Source of the DNA: Sipunculus nudus
Taxonomy: Eukaryota; Annelida; Sipuncula; Golfingiida; Sipunculidae
Direction: 5' to 3'
Assembly (NCBI GenBank): GCA_026874595.1
Contig: CM049313.1
Location: 53,555,659 to 53,619,658 of the forward strand
DNA length: 64,000 nt
The notes below the pieces were generated by a model. It was not told the origin of the DNA, made no database searches, and saw nothing but the letters and a program-made list of their open reading frames with translations. This document shows, piece by piece, positions 1-14,600 of this stretch. The position numbers were made by a program, and so were the translations under genes. Position 1 is the first letter of the stretch, and each line of letters starts with the position of its first letter.

Positions 1-3000
1 GAAAAGGGCAACTTCACATAGAGTAATTAAGAACCGTTTTTCATGAGTCCCCTTGTCTATGTATTAACCACAAGGGGCGCCCTATCCTGTTAGAACGGTA
101 TGGGTACTGTTCATTGGCAGCAGGAAAATGTTGGGTGAAAGTACTCTCTATTTTGGCTGTTTTAATTGTGAGGTCCCAAGACAGCTGCCTAAACCTACAA
201 AAGGAAATAAGAAAAAAAAAAATAAAAGCAGCACAGGAAGTGATTGGGTAACTGCTTATTATGCGGCGAAGTTATCCAGGAGAGCAACGAAGCGTAGGGA
301 GGGATGGTGGGAGCCAGGTCTAGTGCTTGGAAACCTGTCTATGCAGTTCTATCATGTTCGTTAGCCGTTAAAATGAACGTGTCTTATATAGTTTACAAAA
401 CTTCTACGGTAGATTGATAAATACTGCACTTTTATGGCCACCATAAATTCGAAACAACCAGTCCCCCCCCCCCCCACGTGCCCACGATAATACACATTGA
501 TACCATGACAACGTGTGGCGGTACCAGGACGACAGCGCCTGTACGACTCCATGTGTGATGTGTTACGTAGTTCTGCCTGGGTTTGGCCGTGACATTACAC
601 AGTAACAATTCCGAGGGTTGCAAAGGTCATGAAAAACCATTGTGTTCATATCTGAGAGGCAACATTTCAGATAGTTGACATGTCTGTCAATTAACATCAT
701 AGACGCGTGGTCTGATATAGCCGCCGACGGCGACGTAACAGGTTTCAGTTTTCTGTTGCGTCGCCGGCCTATAGGGCTAACTGGAGTTATAGCACGATAC
801 GATCTGTTACTCTTAGAAAAGAATTTGAATGAAAATATTTCCTATGGTTTTAACAAACCAATGTTTACATAATGATGTATGTCGAAAGGCCTGTAATAAA
901 AAATAACCATTATGGAAAGCATGAAGCACCTGTAACATCAACAACTGATATTATTTGTCCAGAGAGAATTGAAGCATTAACAGACCCGGTAGACATTTTG
1001 CATTTAGTGGCAGTCTTGTATAAGGCTTTACGCCAGCGCTGGTCTCTGCAGGTAAACATTACTGAGCACATTTCCTCTTCCGGTCTGGGTACCAGGACCC
1101 AATTAATACACCTAAGGACCACCGCTGCTGAGTGCTCTGTTACCCGGTGTGTAAGGCTAATTGATATGAGTAATATATGTTTTGACCAGTCACAAAATGT
1201 CTTACTTACATTAGAATACGTATAAAAGAGGGGCTTTTAATGATGGCTCGCCGATTACAGATATCAATAGTCCGTTTCGTCCCCTTATGTCCACCTGTTT
1301 TTTTTTTTTTTTGTTTTTTTTTTTGGTTATAAAAATTTTTATCAGTGATATTTGAAGGGTTGAAAATGATAGTATAGGATGGAGGATTAACGGGCCTAAT
1401 TTTCATCAAGATGAATAAATACCTACCTTATACCTTATTTAAGAAACATAATTATTAAAAAAACATATCAGACCGACTTATGGCGGTCAAGGTCGATGGT
1501 CACTTGCGAAAACAGCCCCAGTTGGCAACTGCTGATTCGATGATGTCATGTAAAAACATAAAATATACCCAACTAAAACAAAGATGGCTAATCATCCGGG
1601 GACACATCATATCTGCCAACTCATTGTGAAGAGTGTAAAAAGTAATGACACATAAACATTGTTGGCGCGTCTAAATTTTCGCACTTTTTTCGATTTTTAC
1701 AGCTTTAGCGTGGTCCGAATTTTCGCGCAAATCAGTACGTATGGGGATTTCAATTTGTATCAAATTAATGAAATATTTTACGATCACATAAAAGATAGGT
1801 TTGTAACGCAACCTACCTTCCACTTAACAAGCTTCGGGTGACTGCGTACATGCTACGTCCTATAGTGAGTACCGTGAATGCACGGGGTAAACAAATCGTT
1901 ATTACCGGGACTAAAATGTTACGTTTGATGATGCTATGGTACTGCACCCAGACACGCTGTTTGACATATGAGTAAATTGTTGAATTGCTCAACAACAGCA
2001 ATTGTGATTATTAACTAGAAGCAGCTTGCTGTGTGAGCAGAGTCAGCTGACCGTAATCGCGGCTGTGGCCGGCTCTCAGTCGTACTTCAAAGACAATTTT
2101 TAGGGCGGTTCTAAAGGTTTTCACAGGCTATTTCTGTTTCACAGTTGTTTCTACAAATCACTATTTACTGAGGTGGTTTTTTAGCTGAGTTATCACTTGC
2201 TATGATATCTTATTACAAGCAAATGTACATGACTACTCTGACATCCTGATTGAAGAAGCCTAACTCAAGCGACCCCGCAGGGAGGATTACTAGACTCATG
2301 GGACTATGTGAAAACGAGAAATTTCAGTCAAGTTGCGAAAGATCGCATCGATCAGCAAGTGACATCACAACCTCCCAAGCGCTGCCGGCGTGAATACCAA
2401 AATTTCGATGAAAGCACAAGACTTTTGCGATAGAAAATAAATTTTGTATTTCAAACAGTGTTGTTCAATTTCTCATTGCCCCATCAAACATTAACGATCT
2501 ATATGACAAAGCATCGTCTATTCAATTCGCCATTGCTCTTTACTTGTATCAAACAATAGTGTCGGCACCTAACGGTAAAAAAAGTACACGGATGTCTTGT
2601 GTGTTTGAAATAACGCGTGTTCTTAATTTAGCGCAAGTCACGCTCCCGCGAAAAGCGCGAAAATAAAAACCTGCTTACAAAACCAATTCCACAGTATATA
2701 ATTATATTTTATTTGAATGCTTTGGTTATATATACATAGCTGTGAATCTCACTCAGAACACGTGATTCCGCTCAGTCATTAATTACTTGTCTGCTAAGAT
2801 ACCGGAATGGATAAGCAAAATTTCTGTTTGTTGCTTGATAATAACCGCCACATGCTGGACCGAAAATCTGTTTTAGTGGTGGTAACGGCGGACACAGGTG
2901 GAGCACTGAATCGTCGTTTATGAATAACGTTTATGCACACGTGTGTCCCCTTACGTTAGTGAGGGAATAATGAATGTGATAATTGCTGCCTTGTCAACGC

Positions 3001-4360
3001 CACAAAACTTAATATTACTTGCATATTATAGCCGTTCTTGCTTGAATGGGTCAACGCGACTTCGGCAGTGTTCGTCAGGGACGCATAACTCCCATTTGTC
3101 TATTTCACATGCGTAGTTTGTGTTATTTACGATAGATGACGCCCCGAGTGATCCTCCGGTAAATTCTCATTTGCTGCAGTAATACGGAATATCACCAACC
3201 CGAAACTCTCGTGTGTGGGGTAATTTACAATGCATATGACGAAAAACTTGTTAACGTTGTCTAAATGGCAGAAACTGCAAGTATAATATGGCATTCGTCC
3301 AGAAGCTCTTTCGGTTCATCGTTAGGGTTCGGCTCCCGTATAGGCATGGCTGCGTCTCCGCTGCTAGGATTGGCGGAGAAAATGCATGCTGCTTCTGCCT
3401 TTTTAGTCATTGGTGCCATGGCTTTCCTCATGTCACCGGTGCGGATAAAATGGTGGCGGTATCTCGGCTCTCGTTGACCTGGTTTGGTTGGCATCCCGTC
3501 TATTGGCTCATCAAAATAACGCTTAAGTGGCGCACAGCGTTGTAGTCTCGACTGCAACAACCTGTAGCTGAACAAAAAGCAGAAACATCTTCAGTCAGGC
3601 ATGGTCAATTTACATTCTGAAAAACTGCAGGCAAACAACAAATGCCTCCTAGCATCCAGCATGACCAGCACGTTCTTTCAACATAGCTGTAAGTGCAAGC
3701 GCAAATGTTCGAAAAATAAATTCCTGTAGGCATTTTCTGAAGAAAGCATGACACATGTCCAGCCAGTTAAATAATATCCTAAAGAACAAGAAAAAAATAG
3801 GTAACAGTGTGGTATCCACGTTTGAGTCAAATGGTAGCCATATTCCAAACTGGCTGTCGCGTAGTAATTTGTGACTTAAAAAGTGAAAGGAAGGTCAGAT
3901 ATTAATTGATTTTTGTACCCAAGTCTATGGGTTGTATTACATGTTACATAAAATGTGATAATTTAGATGTAATAAATCAACAAGATAATGATAAAGACTG
4001 AAATTTCAAGCATTTTAAAGCATACGATTTTGTAATATGCAAATTAGGCCCGCAATTGACAAAAAATAATATTTTCTTCAATTTCTCAAGAACTAACCAT
4101 GATAACTTTCTAAACATTATATTTTTTGGACCTGGGGTTTCATGGTCAAATATACCAATGAAACAATAATGACGACGATTTATTTCGTATTTTAAATGTA
4201 ATTATTTAAATGGAGGCCGTCATTGATGAAACTTCTACTTTCCTTGTTATCTCTCGAACTAATCAAGATAACTGGTCGATCATTGTGTCTTTTCCATGTT
4301 TTCATGGTCAAAGATTCAAAAGAAACCATGTTACGAACGATTTATTTTGTATTTAAAATT
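1..4360. other. no host gene seen; AT-rich intergenic DNA
   Basis: I see no exon with coding character plus splice signals here. There is a 13-base C run at 463-475 and T-rich runs around 1300-1325. The only stretch of distinctly different composition is at about 3260-3575 (listed separately). Open frames elsewhere are short and show no motif. Confidence 0.5.
3261..3575 (-). other. GC-richer open frame of unknown origin, possible transposon fragment
   Basis: A 104-codon frame on the minus strand in a patch visibly richer in G+C than its surroundings. The predicted peptide is basic in its first half (RCAPLKRYFDEPIDGMPTKP, then REPRYRHHF) and acidic or Pro/Asn-rich near its end (REPNPNDEPKELLDE). 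The opposite strand is open over the same interval, which weakens a coding claim. I see no convincing splice sites or neighbouring exon. It could be part of a transposase or a processed fragment; I do not recognise the family. Confidence 0.2.
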
Positions 4361-4365
4361 TTTAT

Positions 4366-6660
4366 ATGCAAATAAGGGCCGCCATTGATGAAAGGTCTAC
4401 TATCCTCGATAGCTTACAGGCGTGTCATGACTGGATTAACGAAGGGAGGCCCCGAGGGGATTCGGCCCCGTCCTTTCTCAATTATAAAAGGACAAAGAGG
4501 GAATTTAGGAGAGAAATGCGCCGTTTTAACTTAAACCAGGAACGGGGGATTTTTTGAAAAAAAAAAACCTGTGTAATAATCAAATTACGTAAAAGGAAAA
4601 GTGGGCATTAAACACATTGCATGAAATTCCCTGATATCTTAGTTAATAATCCTTAGTCCATTATGAGGAAATGGGCGAATTACTTCGAAAATTGTTTACC
4701 CAGAATGAAAGTCCAAATTTCGATCAAGAATTTTACAATTGCACAACAGCTGAGCTTTTCGAGTTGTCCGTCAGGTTGCTGGACAATGTAACACTTGTTC
4801 TCGACGTCCCAATTACACAATCCGTGATCACTGCCGCTACAAGGCTCATAAAGAAAGGGAAAGCAACAAGCTTTAATCAGATTAGATCAGATGAGAATGC
4901 TAAATATGCAAGTGGTGTTTTGTCAAACCTTCTACTGACCCTGTTCAATCTTATTTAGCGTCAGGTAAAGTTCCTGATAACATGAAACGAGGTCTGATCA
5001 TGACTTTTATAAAAAAAAAAATCCACTGAAAAGTCGCTCTAATTACCGCGGAATCACATTGCTGCCTTGTATATATAAACTACTAGAGCTTGCATTTTTT
5101 ATTAGAAATCAAAATTATATAAAATGGTTCAACGATTGTCCTTTCCTGATGAGGAGGAATTCGCTTTTAGATAGGGGTCAGGGGTTTAGGGTGCTTTCTT
5201 CTGTATCAGTGAATGTATAGCACACGCTGTTAAGAAACTCAAAAGTATTTGTATGCTTCCTCGAAAGTACCAAAGCTTTTGACCGCGTGTTGTATGCGGT
5301 ATTTTTCACTTTTCAGCTTTATGAATTTTGTATAAAAGGGAGTCTCTGGCGTTTGATTGTAAATGATTACAAAAAAAAATGCAAAGAGCGGTTTTGTACG
5401 AAGGGATGATTTCTGACTGGTTTGTTATCAATCAGTCTATCAGACAAGGGTGGCGTTCTCTCTTTCTGTACTTCTTGTACATAAATGACTTGCTAATTTA
5501 TTTTCTTGAAAATAAGCTAGGTGCTCTTACACTATATATACACAGGGTGTCCAACTAAAGCAGGTGACATTATATTATTGTCCTTTTCTCCGGGTGAACT
5601 GCAAAGAATGATAGACATAACGTTAAAGTACCCAAAAAACATGACGTTTCATTTTTAATGCCGATAAAACCAAGATTATAACATTTAGTGAATCTTTCCA
5701 GGCTTTTAATATCATGTCCTACAGGCGTCAATTGTCTCTAGGAGATCTGCAAATAGTCAATTTAGATCCCACAATCACCTGGGAATAATGTTAAAAGCTT
5801 CCTATAATTCTCTTGAAAGGACACGGGATGTGTGTCGTAAAGGAATGTGTATATATTTCTCTCACTTACAGAAGCTGGGCCAAGACAACATTGATTGGAC
5901 CCAACCATGAGCCTAAAGCTCTACAAAAAGGTTGTGCTTCTTGCAGTCTTATATGGAGCATTGCTATGGTGTTCCCTTTCAAGATAGGAAATTTTTTGTA
6001 AGAGCGCATACACCGTTTCTCTGTGTAAAAATTATGCAGATGTTGCACACGCGAACAACTTCTGACATCGCACTTTGTTTTCTTGGAGTGCCTAAGCTTT
6101 ATAGACCGGTTAAAACTGTTATTTGTTGGTAGGCTACTCAGAGGCAAAGCTTCAAGTCTCAGTAAACACATTTCTTAACCAGAGATTCTTAAGTTATAGC
6201 ATGCATCCCAGATCGCTTGGTCCGTCTGCAGACATAGTGGGTTTATTTGTAAACTATTGTTTAGTTAAATTCCTGCTTTACTTAACAATCTTATGCTACC
6301 AAATAAACGAGAATGGGAGGTAGTGATTTCAGAAACAAATGCTCGACACAAAGAGTCGCTGCCTAATGAGAAAAATTCAACTTGCAACAAAACTAAATGC
6401 TTCCTACTCTGTCATCCGCAGCGCTGTCAACACTCCGTGTTCTGGAGTTTTGCTCTTCGTATGCCTTATTGTCTGCGCGCGTGTTCTCTTGCGGTCAAGC
6501 TTGTTGCATGTTTTAAAAGGAGAGGCAGCTATCCATTCATGATCTTTTTCACTTTTGTGGCAACTTTTACCAGAATGCAATTTACCATGATGTCATTCAC
6601 TGCGATGCGTCCAGTTGTGGCCACGATTAGCTTTGGTGTAACATTAAGGATGTACAAGAC
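4366..6660 (+). pseudogene. decayed non-LTR retrotransposon (Jockey/CR1-like reverse transcriptase remains)
   Basis: Fragments of a LINE polyprotein occur in order but in changing frames. At about 4430-4557 there is a linker typical of the region between endonuclease and RT (WINEGRPRGD, then NYKRTKREFRREMRR). At 4671-4958 is the pre-RT region (SVITAATRLIKKGKATSFNQI). At about 5251-5307 is a motif-A relative reading FLESTKAFDRV, where the catalytic Asp of the usual FLDxxKAFD is Glu. At about 5560 the expected YADD box reads KAGD, followed by IILLSFSPGELQRM. At about 5800-6200 is thumb-like sequence. Stops and frameshifts break every block and both visible RT active-site positions are altered, so this copy is dead. 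Clade assignment within the CR1/Jockey/RTE group is tentative. Confidence 0.75.
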
Positions 6661-6669
6661 ATTATAACT

Positions 6670-8510
6670 TTAGCAGCACAAATTTAGCAGCCACTCTGTC
6701 ACAATATGTATAAACTAGTATGTACTTTAAATAGGTATAATAAACTAAATGGTATAAATAAACTATATATGTACTTTATTGTGTAACCATGGTAACAGCA
6801 AGTTTGGAGAAACTATACATCGGAAGAAAGGCCTTTGAATGACGATTAAAATGAGTTAACGTTGAAGTACATACGACTAATAGTGAAAAATACATGAAGA
6901 AAAAACCGTATTGCAAACTTTTGATAACCTTGACCTTAGTCCTATATTGACCAAAAACCCTAGGCTTCCAGGACTTTTGATTACCTAAGCTTTAAACCTA
7001 AGTAAATTTTTAAATTGAATTTAAACTTAAACCAATCATTTTCAAGCTTACACATTACTTGAAGAACAGTTACAACAGGGGCCTACCACCAAACAACGAA
7101 AAGCATGTGCCGGACATTGGAAACCAACAGGGTGATAAGGCTCATGATCCACTTATGTATCTAAAAACCCTGTTGTAGAGATCGCTAGAATTACTAGTTG
7201 CACACCTTTTGTATTTTCCATTTAAATCTTAAGAGCATTCTCGAAATATCACGGAAAGTACAAATATTTCTGCTAAGTTCTCTTGCTCTCTCGGGCAAAA
7301 TATCAATAAACGTTGTGTCCTTTGAGTATTTAGTATAGTGTGTTAGTATAAATAAAGTATGATGCACTAGTAAAACTAAAATTCTCTTTCGGGCTTCCTC
7401 ATTTACGTTTGGAAAATATTCGGCATGAGAAGCAAACTATAAAAAATATGTGTGTAATGTTTGCGCTCACAAGCGCATCTGCATGGTATTAATGAGACTC
7501 TGCTTGGTTGAAGTATACCTGCCATCAGGCGGTGGATTCTTTAACTAAATACGAACACATCGACCTTTCAACTTTATTTCTAAATGGGTCAGACTGACTG
7601 TATTACCCCCACAGGTTCGGTCAGTGTTTTACACAGTGAAGAGATCAGGCGCAGATCTCCCCTCCTATTCCCCGTGTGTGAAAATAAAGCATATTTCATG
7701 AATATTTAAGAAAATGCAAAACACCCGTTGGTACGCATTCTGTGTAACTTCTAATCCTATTCACTGGGGCCGGTTGCTTGTTGAATGTGGCCAGTGACAC
7801 TCTTTTGAAGCAGCAATAAAGAATGCTTAAGAAACAATCGTGGGCAATCAACTGTATTCCCAAGTATGTATCGTCCTCGAGACAGACCGGTTTTCATGGC
7901 AGGACCCTCGTCCTGAGAAATAAATCAACCAGAGAAACAAAGACGCCGTTAGAATAGAGGTTCCTTTGGAAGGTTCAGGTAGGGACGTTTTACTATAACA
8001 AGAAATATTCGAAATGATATTTCCGGAAGGCAGTCAGTTCTCCTTACCCATTTTAAGATTTTAATTTGGTGCTAAACATCAAAGTAATACTCCCACTATG
8101 TTGAGCCTGGTAGTTTATTGGTTTATATGCTAAGGCGTTGACGTAAAGACTGTAATTATATGAAAAGCACATGTGGAAGAAATTTTATATCCAGCAAGAA
8201 GAAAGCTCTATCAAAAGTAGCGCCTTCAAGTAAAATTAAAACGCTGAAGTTCAAATTTGTTTTAGAATATCCTATGGAAAAGACACCACGCCTAAAGGTT
8301 AACCTATTTTTTTTTAAAGTTTATTGATTAGTTTTACTTGCTCTATTCGACACATGCCCACCTTGCACAATCAGTAAGTCGTAAACGGATGAGGTGTCGC
8401 AAATGTTTAACTTCTTCCTGGGGCGTTTTCGTTATCAGGCCCTGTTCCTGTTCCACTATTGCTCCTTTGTTCTCCTAACCGAAGCTTGTTCTTGACGCAA
8501 CAGACAATCT
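6670..8510. other. no gene seen; upstream flank of gene 1
   Basis: AT-rich sequence without a supported exon. A TTATAA at 8518-8523 lies about 100 bases before the gene 1 start codon and could be part of its core promoter, but motifs this short are expected by chance in such AT-rich DNA. Confidence 0.4.
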
Positions 8511-8622
8511 TCCCCGGTTATAAGTTCAGAAAAGTTAAGAAAATCGTACCGTAAGATGATCCTAATCATTAAGTTGTATCATTATGAATTACAGGTAGCC
8601 TGAATAGTCTGTACCCGCCAAC

Positions 8623-8677
8623 ATGAGGTTAGTATTCGCCCTAGTAGTTGTCGGCGCGCTGGCGTGGACCGCCCAAG
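8623..8677 (+). CDS. gene 1 exon 1 (signal peptide)
   Basis: ATG in CCAACATGA context, 18 codons plus one base, ending CAAG before donor GTAAGT (8678). Encodes almost the whole signal peptide. Same length (55 nt) and phase as gene 2 exon 1. Confidence 0.85.
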
Positions 8678-11600
8678 GTAAGTCGTATTTTAATTATTTA
8701 AAATATATGAACAAATAAGCATATTCTCGGGTAGGTCAAATTTACTAGTGTGTAAATCTCTTTAAGTGAATATTATAACATTTAAATCTTTATTGGCAAT
8801 GTTAGTGTCGATGCCAATTGAAAGCACAATTCAGTTAATATACTGTCGAAACTCGGAAAATATTCACAAGAAGCTGTGAAAAATAAGTTTAAATAAAGAA
8901 AAGAATTTAAGGTAAATTGCCACATGAGGGAATAAGACGTGTGGTCCAATTATTTGAAAGCCTTGACCAATCCTTAGCATAAACTTATTTCCAGTATTTT
9001 ACATTTTTCTGATTGCGTTATTTTTAGATGGAAAATTTCTTAGGGGCCAGCTTCGCGGGGGTAACTTAGTGGGGGCATTTTGTTTTTGCGTGTTTTTGGT
9101 GGCTGTGAATGGTTATTTCCAATTAAAAGCCAGATTTTTTCCCCAGCAGTTTGGATATAGCAATTGTATGCAGCCGATCTAAAATATATCTAGTACTAGA
9201 TCACCTAGAATTGAGATTAAATGGAACAGAAGCTTTACTTAAATTACTATTGAGTGGTTATCATTTTGGTTTAAAGTTTGTAGTGCTCTATAGTATATAA
9301 ATATTTAAAAAAAACTGAAAACTGTCACAAATGATAAAAAAATTATCCGGCTCCCTAACTGTCCGCCGCTTGGTCTGTTGAAATGAGTTCAGCATTGTAA
9401 ATGACAAATATAGCCTGTACTTATTGCAGACAAGAGCTTATATTTGACCTGCAGTTGCCACTTTAATACACTCGGAAATCAATCACAGGTTACCACGTAA
9501 AGTGATATTGTTGAACAAAAGGATTCATGCTATAGAAACCTGAGCTAAACTGAATTGCACTTGGTAGCCAGCCAAACCTAATTGGAACCCCCAACCCCCA
9601 TTATTTTACGGATTCCTGTAAAAATTAAATCTTCTTAACTCCCGTGCTCTCATACTCATTTGGAAACCCATTTTCGTAGAATTTGTGCAGTTCAAAACAA
9701 AAACTTTTTTTATCTAACCGCCTCCATTTTTTATGCTCTCTTATCTTATTTTCGAAGTATGTACATCTGCAGTGTTCCATTTCGGGTTGGAACTACGTGG
9801 CAGGCGGTAACACTCGCTTCCTATAATGTTATGTTTGTATTCTGGCGCGCCCAAGTTCGGTGTCTACTGCACCTGCGGGTCCTCAGTGTGTAATCAACCC
9901 CATTGCTGGGTCAAAACACAGAACTCTACCGTGAAAATCTCACTGCCTCTTCTGAGATTTGAACTCACGACTTCCCGCCTTTACCCAGTGCTCTACCCCT
10001 GAGCCAAAGAAGCCGACAGTTCCACACAGGTTAATATTTATCGCGTAAACATGAGTCATCTATTGAATATTGCAGCTTGATTGGAAAAGATGAAGCTGGA
10101 TTGGAGTTGGGTTTAGTGTTTCAGTATAAGTGGATTTGAATGAAGTGACATTTTTGTGGTAATCCCATTGTATTTGAGCTGGTTAAATGAATTTGAATGA
10201 CGTGACATTTGTGTGGTAATCTTCACAGGCGGCAGCTTCTCTCGAGCTATCGGTGCGATCGCCAGGTCTTCCAAAGTACGTAGGCTTGAGAGCCTGATTT
10301 TCCACGGTCTGACCTTGGCGGACATCAGCATGGGGGTCACTCATATGGTCATGAAAGGCTGCGAATACGAACCGGAATTGTGTACCATCAGACCGGAAAT
10401 TGAAAAACTTGAAAAGCAGGTATGTGTAATTTGTGCAGGATACTTTACATAAATTGGAAAATATTGTCATAGAAATACAATTGTCAGTTTTGGGGTAATT
10501 TTCTCAGAACCTTTAACATTAAAAAAAATTCTGGAATAGTGTAACAGTTTCCGGAAGTATGTTAAACTTTCCAGAAATATATTGGAAATAAAGACATCTT
10601 GAAAATCATTATTGCAATTGTCTTTCGAAAATTATTTTTGCAATTGTCTTTATTTCCAATATATTTCTGGAAATTTTTATAAATATTTGACTTTCATGAT
10701 TTTTCTTTCATTTTTGGAATAAAGGAAAATTATGACCGTTAAGGGAAGACTTGATTCCAAAGACCACTTGGAAGCACCTTACTTAAGCTGAAGCCCTTTA
10801 CTCGTTTAAATTTCATTCTTCAGACAGTGGTCTAGGTAATGGTCGAAGTGCATGTGCTTAATGACAACTGCCGGAGTAAGGGGATTCTTAAATGAAAATT
10901 TTCACATTACTTGTTTAATTTGTCTATCGGGTTAACTAATTTTAATTTAATGCTTGATTCAAATATTGCTATTTTTATTGTATAACTTAATTCTTGGAAT
11001 GTTCATGAAAGATAAAAAACCGGGAACACTGTTAATAATAATATATAATGAATGGCAAATACGTATTTATGTGTATAATATTTAATGGGTTCTTATTTTT
11101 TATTTAAACTAAAGATTCTGATTAAATAGAAAATTTCATAAAGTATCAAAAAGTGGACATTGTACTTGATTTAGATCGTGTTAATACATTGGTGTTTATA
11201 CATTTGTACAAACTGGGTGTTGTGAACGCAATACATTAATAATCAAGCTTTTTGTCCCCCGCTTCCTTGGAAGGAACAGGCGCCATTGATTTCGGTTTGT
11301 CGGTCTGTCCCTCTGTCAGTCTTTCGGTTTGTCAAGCCGTTAGGTTTACGTTTCTGTGCGATAACTTTCCTTAATATTATCTGATTTCATTCAAATATGG
11401 GTCCGTGATTGCTCTCGTGCTTACCCTGGTTGGGATTTGTTTTGGTGTCTGTCTCACAAGATAATTATACAAAAGATATTTAATTTTTATATGATGAATT
11501 AGCGCATTTATTTTCACTTATCACCAATAGTTGTCGCTAGCGGTGGACATAAACTACTTAAATTTTGTTCAGTAACTGCCAGGTGCTGCCATCTTTTTAG

Positions 11601-14600
11601 CGTGATTAAAACTATTTGTAATTACTCGCCAAAGACTTTAAATCATCCCGGACTTGAAGCGGGAGACAGGCATTTCTTTAATTTGTTTTAGATTTATATT
11701 GTAGATCGCTCATTCTGTGGGTGTTAAATCTGTTTTATCTCAACTGGCATTTTTGTCAACTGACTTTTTTGTCAAAATACACTTGTCATTGCAATACCTG
11801 AAAATGAACAATGGATAGTTCCTTTTTAATCAAACGTTGTAGGTTGAAGATATTTCCAAAAATGTTAAGACCAAGGCGGACGAGCTGGAGGCGCTCGACA
11901 CCGCCAACAACGACATGTACACGTCCGTGAATCAAGCAAACCAGAACAACCGGGCCATCAGAGATATCCTGCTGCGCATCAGCGAGTTCTCCGTAGACCT
12001 GATGACAACACTAGCGGAAGTGACGGCGGTACAGAGCGTTGACGTGGACCAGGTGAAGCTTGACGCGTACAGATTGGGTACCAGCGCCGATCTGGCGAAG
12101 GATAACGTGAACGCATTAAAGGATGCTACGGAAAAATACTTCAAAATGTACAATACACATTTCCTAGCCTTAGACCTTGGCCCGACCTTGACCTACTACG
12201 CATATTTGGCGGGAGTTGAGATGAAGGCGTACAAAAAGAAGCATAACGCTAAACCTCCCAAGCTCGCGAATGTTGACAGTGGCATCCAAAAGTCTACTGC
12301 CAGCCTCGGCAAATCTGGGGGTGTTCTGAATAAAGTCCGCTCTAATACGAAATTGAAATATATGAAGGTTAGTAGTCTCAAATGTCGTTTAAATATAAAT
12401 ATCCAGGTGTTAATTTCATGTACATCAAATGTTTTTGTTGTAATAAAACCTGAATCCAATCTTTGTTTTGTCGATAACAACCTGAATGTGAAAAAAAAAA
12501 ATCCATTATCGTTAATCTATCGGTGTTTATATAAATCAGTTAAGGATGAAATACCATAAGTAATGCATTGAAGCGGTATTCAAGCGGATTCTTTATATTG
12601 AAATCTATTAAGTTTGGCAATGTTATATTGTCTGATAGTTAATTCTCATGAGAATAATACGCTAAACATAGCCTGACCAATTAACAAATTCATGTGAGGA
12701 TAATCGGTAGACAAAAGTTTATACAGACTGTAATTGTTTGGTAACATTTCATATTAGCTCCGCAAACTGTTAAGTCATCTGAGCTACAGCGATCACCCTT
12801 TGTCAGTCAACCGGCTGGCCGTCCGTCCGTTAACAGGGTACCTTTCATGGCATGACTGTAGAATAACTAGCTCAACTCCCTGAAGCACAACACTTCTGTA
12901 AACAGAAAACGTTTTGTTCAGCTGCTTGTATCTTAATTTTTTCCAACTTATAATTACCTGCCTCTTACCTCTCTAATACATGAATTCTAAACATCATACC
13001 GTCAGTTTAAGTTCATAACTTTATCGAGACCGTGATTCTCCAGTCGCTCTTAAATGGTAACCGTTATACCAAGAAACTTCAAACTGTACATCCAGGTAGG
13101 TCTCAGGCATCTTTTCTCCGAAACCCGAAATTAGGTTATGGTCACCCATATCCTCAAGACTGCAGACCGAAAACATGATTTTTTTAGCACCCTGAACGAC
13201 AGATGGGCACAAATCGTATGCATTAACCATGGAATCTTCTAACGCAATAAACTGAGATCCTTGGCAATTCTACTTGGAAACCTGAAACTAAGTCATGGTA
13301 ACCAGGTGGACTCGCCGCGAATGAGGCTTTACCTTATCTTCATTTACTAATTTAATATTTCATATTTTCCGAAATCATACATACGTGACCGAACATCTGT
13401 GAACATTACTTTTTAAAGCTCCAAATCTCAGAGATGCTGGATACACACCAACATCTAACCCTTTTTTTTTCTAGACCCATTCCCCAAATGCCCTGAAAAT
13501 TTCGGCTTAAGTTTTGGATAACGTTATGTTTGAGGACGCGCGCGAGCACACACACACACGAACGGGAATCAACGCTTACCTTCCGGGCGTAGGCAAAATT
13601 AGCCGAACGTCATGGCCCATGGGCCTCTTGTTTTTGTATTGTAATACAAAAGTTAATTGATGCAAGTCGGCAGAGGCGGTTCCAGTATTTAGGAACAGGA
13701 GGGGTCAAACCCAGTGCCAGCGCAATAACTTGTATTTAACATTAGGATGTAATTTTTTAAAGTATTATCTGCAGATAATCACTTAATTTGGTCACTCCAA
13801 TGTAGCAAAATTCTTTTCAGACTGCATTAAACGTCGCATTCAGAGGAACCTTGTACGCGGCCAGCATCGCAAACTTCGTGTTGACTGCTAAGAAGTCTGA
13901 AGAGATGTTGAAGAGCCTGAAAGAGACCAAGGCTTTACTGGAGGAGATTATCGCTAAAAATACTGAGGTAGGACTTTTTCTTCTATGCTTTCAGGAACGA
14001 GACTTGTTTTTAATCATACTGAATCAGGAGACGAATGTTCATGGAGTACGTGGTTGTACTAACACGCGATGATAAGGGAAGAAACTCGGGAGTTATGAAA
14101 GGAAATTAGGAACAGTTTACACAAAATGTGGTTTTTGGCCGAGCGTACTAAGTCATCTGAGCTACAGCGATCACCCTTTGTCCGTCGTCCGTCCGGAAAC
14201 TAAACTGTATATCCATAGAGGTCTTAGGCAAGACTCCTTTGAAAACCTTAACTTAGGTTCATGTTGACTTTTTTTATGACCTAACATGATTTTAAGCAGC
14301 CAAACAGTCAGACGGGGCACAATTTGTATCCATTCAGATCTGGAATTGTCTGACAAAAGTGCACGGAGGTCCTAGGAAAATGTCCTTTGAAACCGTTAAT
14401 ACGGTCACGGTGACCTATATTCTGCGACCTACGGTGACCTCATAGACTATTTTCTGAAAGCTATGAGCAATAAATATGAATTTGAGCACCCAGACAGACA
14501 GGGAACAAATTGTATCCATTTTCCTTGGAACCTTCTGTTGTAAAGTCCGGGGGGTCCTATGGGTAAAAAAGACAAGATTAAACGAAGCATCCTTGTAGCA

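Noticed and set aside
128-364. 78-codon Lys-rich frame at the left edge
   Set aside because: Low-complexity AAAA-driven lysines, no motif and no splice context.
9945-10014. Functional tRNA gene
   Set aside because: A and B boxes are present, but acceptor and anticodon stems do not pair; treated as a tRNA-derived repeat.
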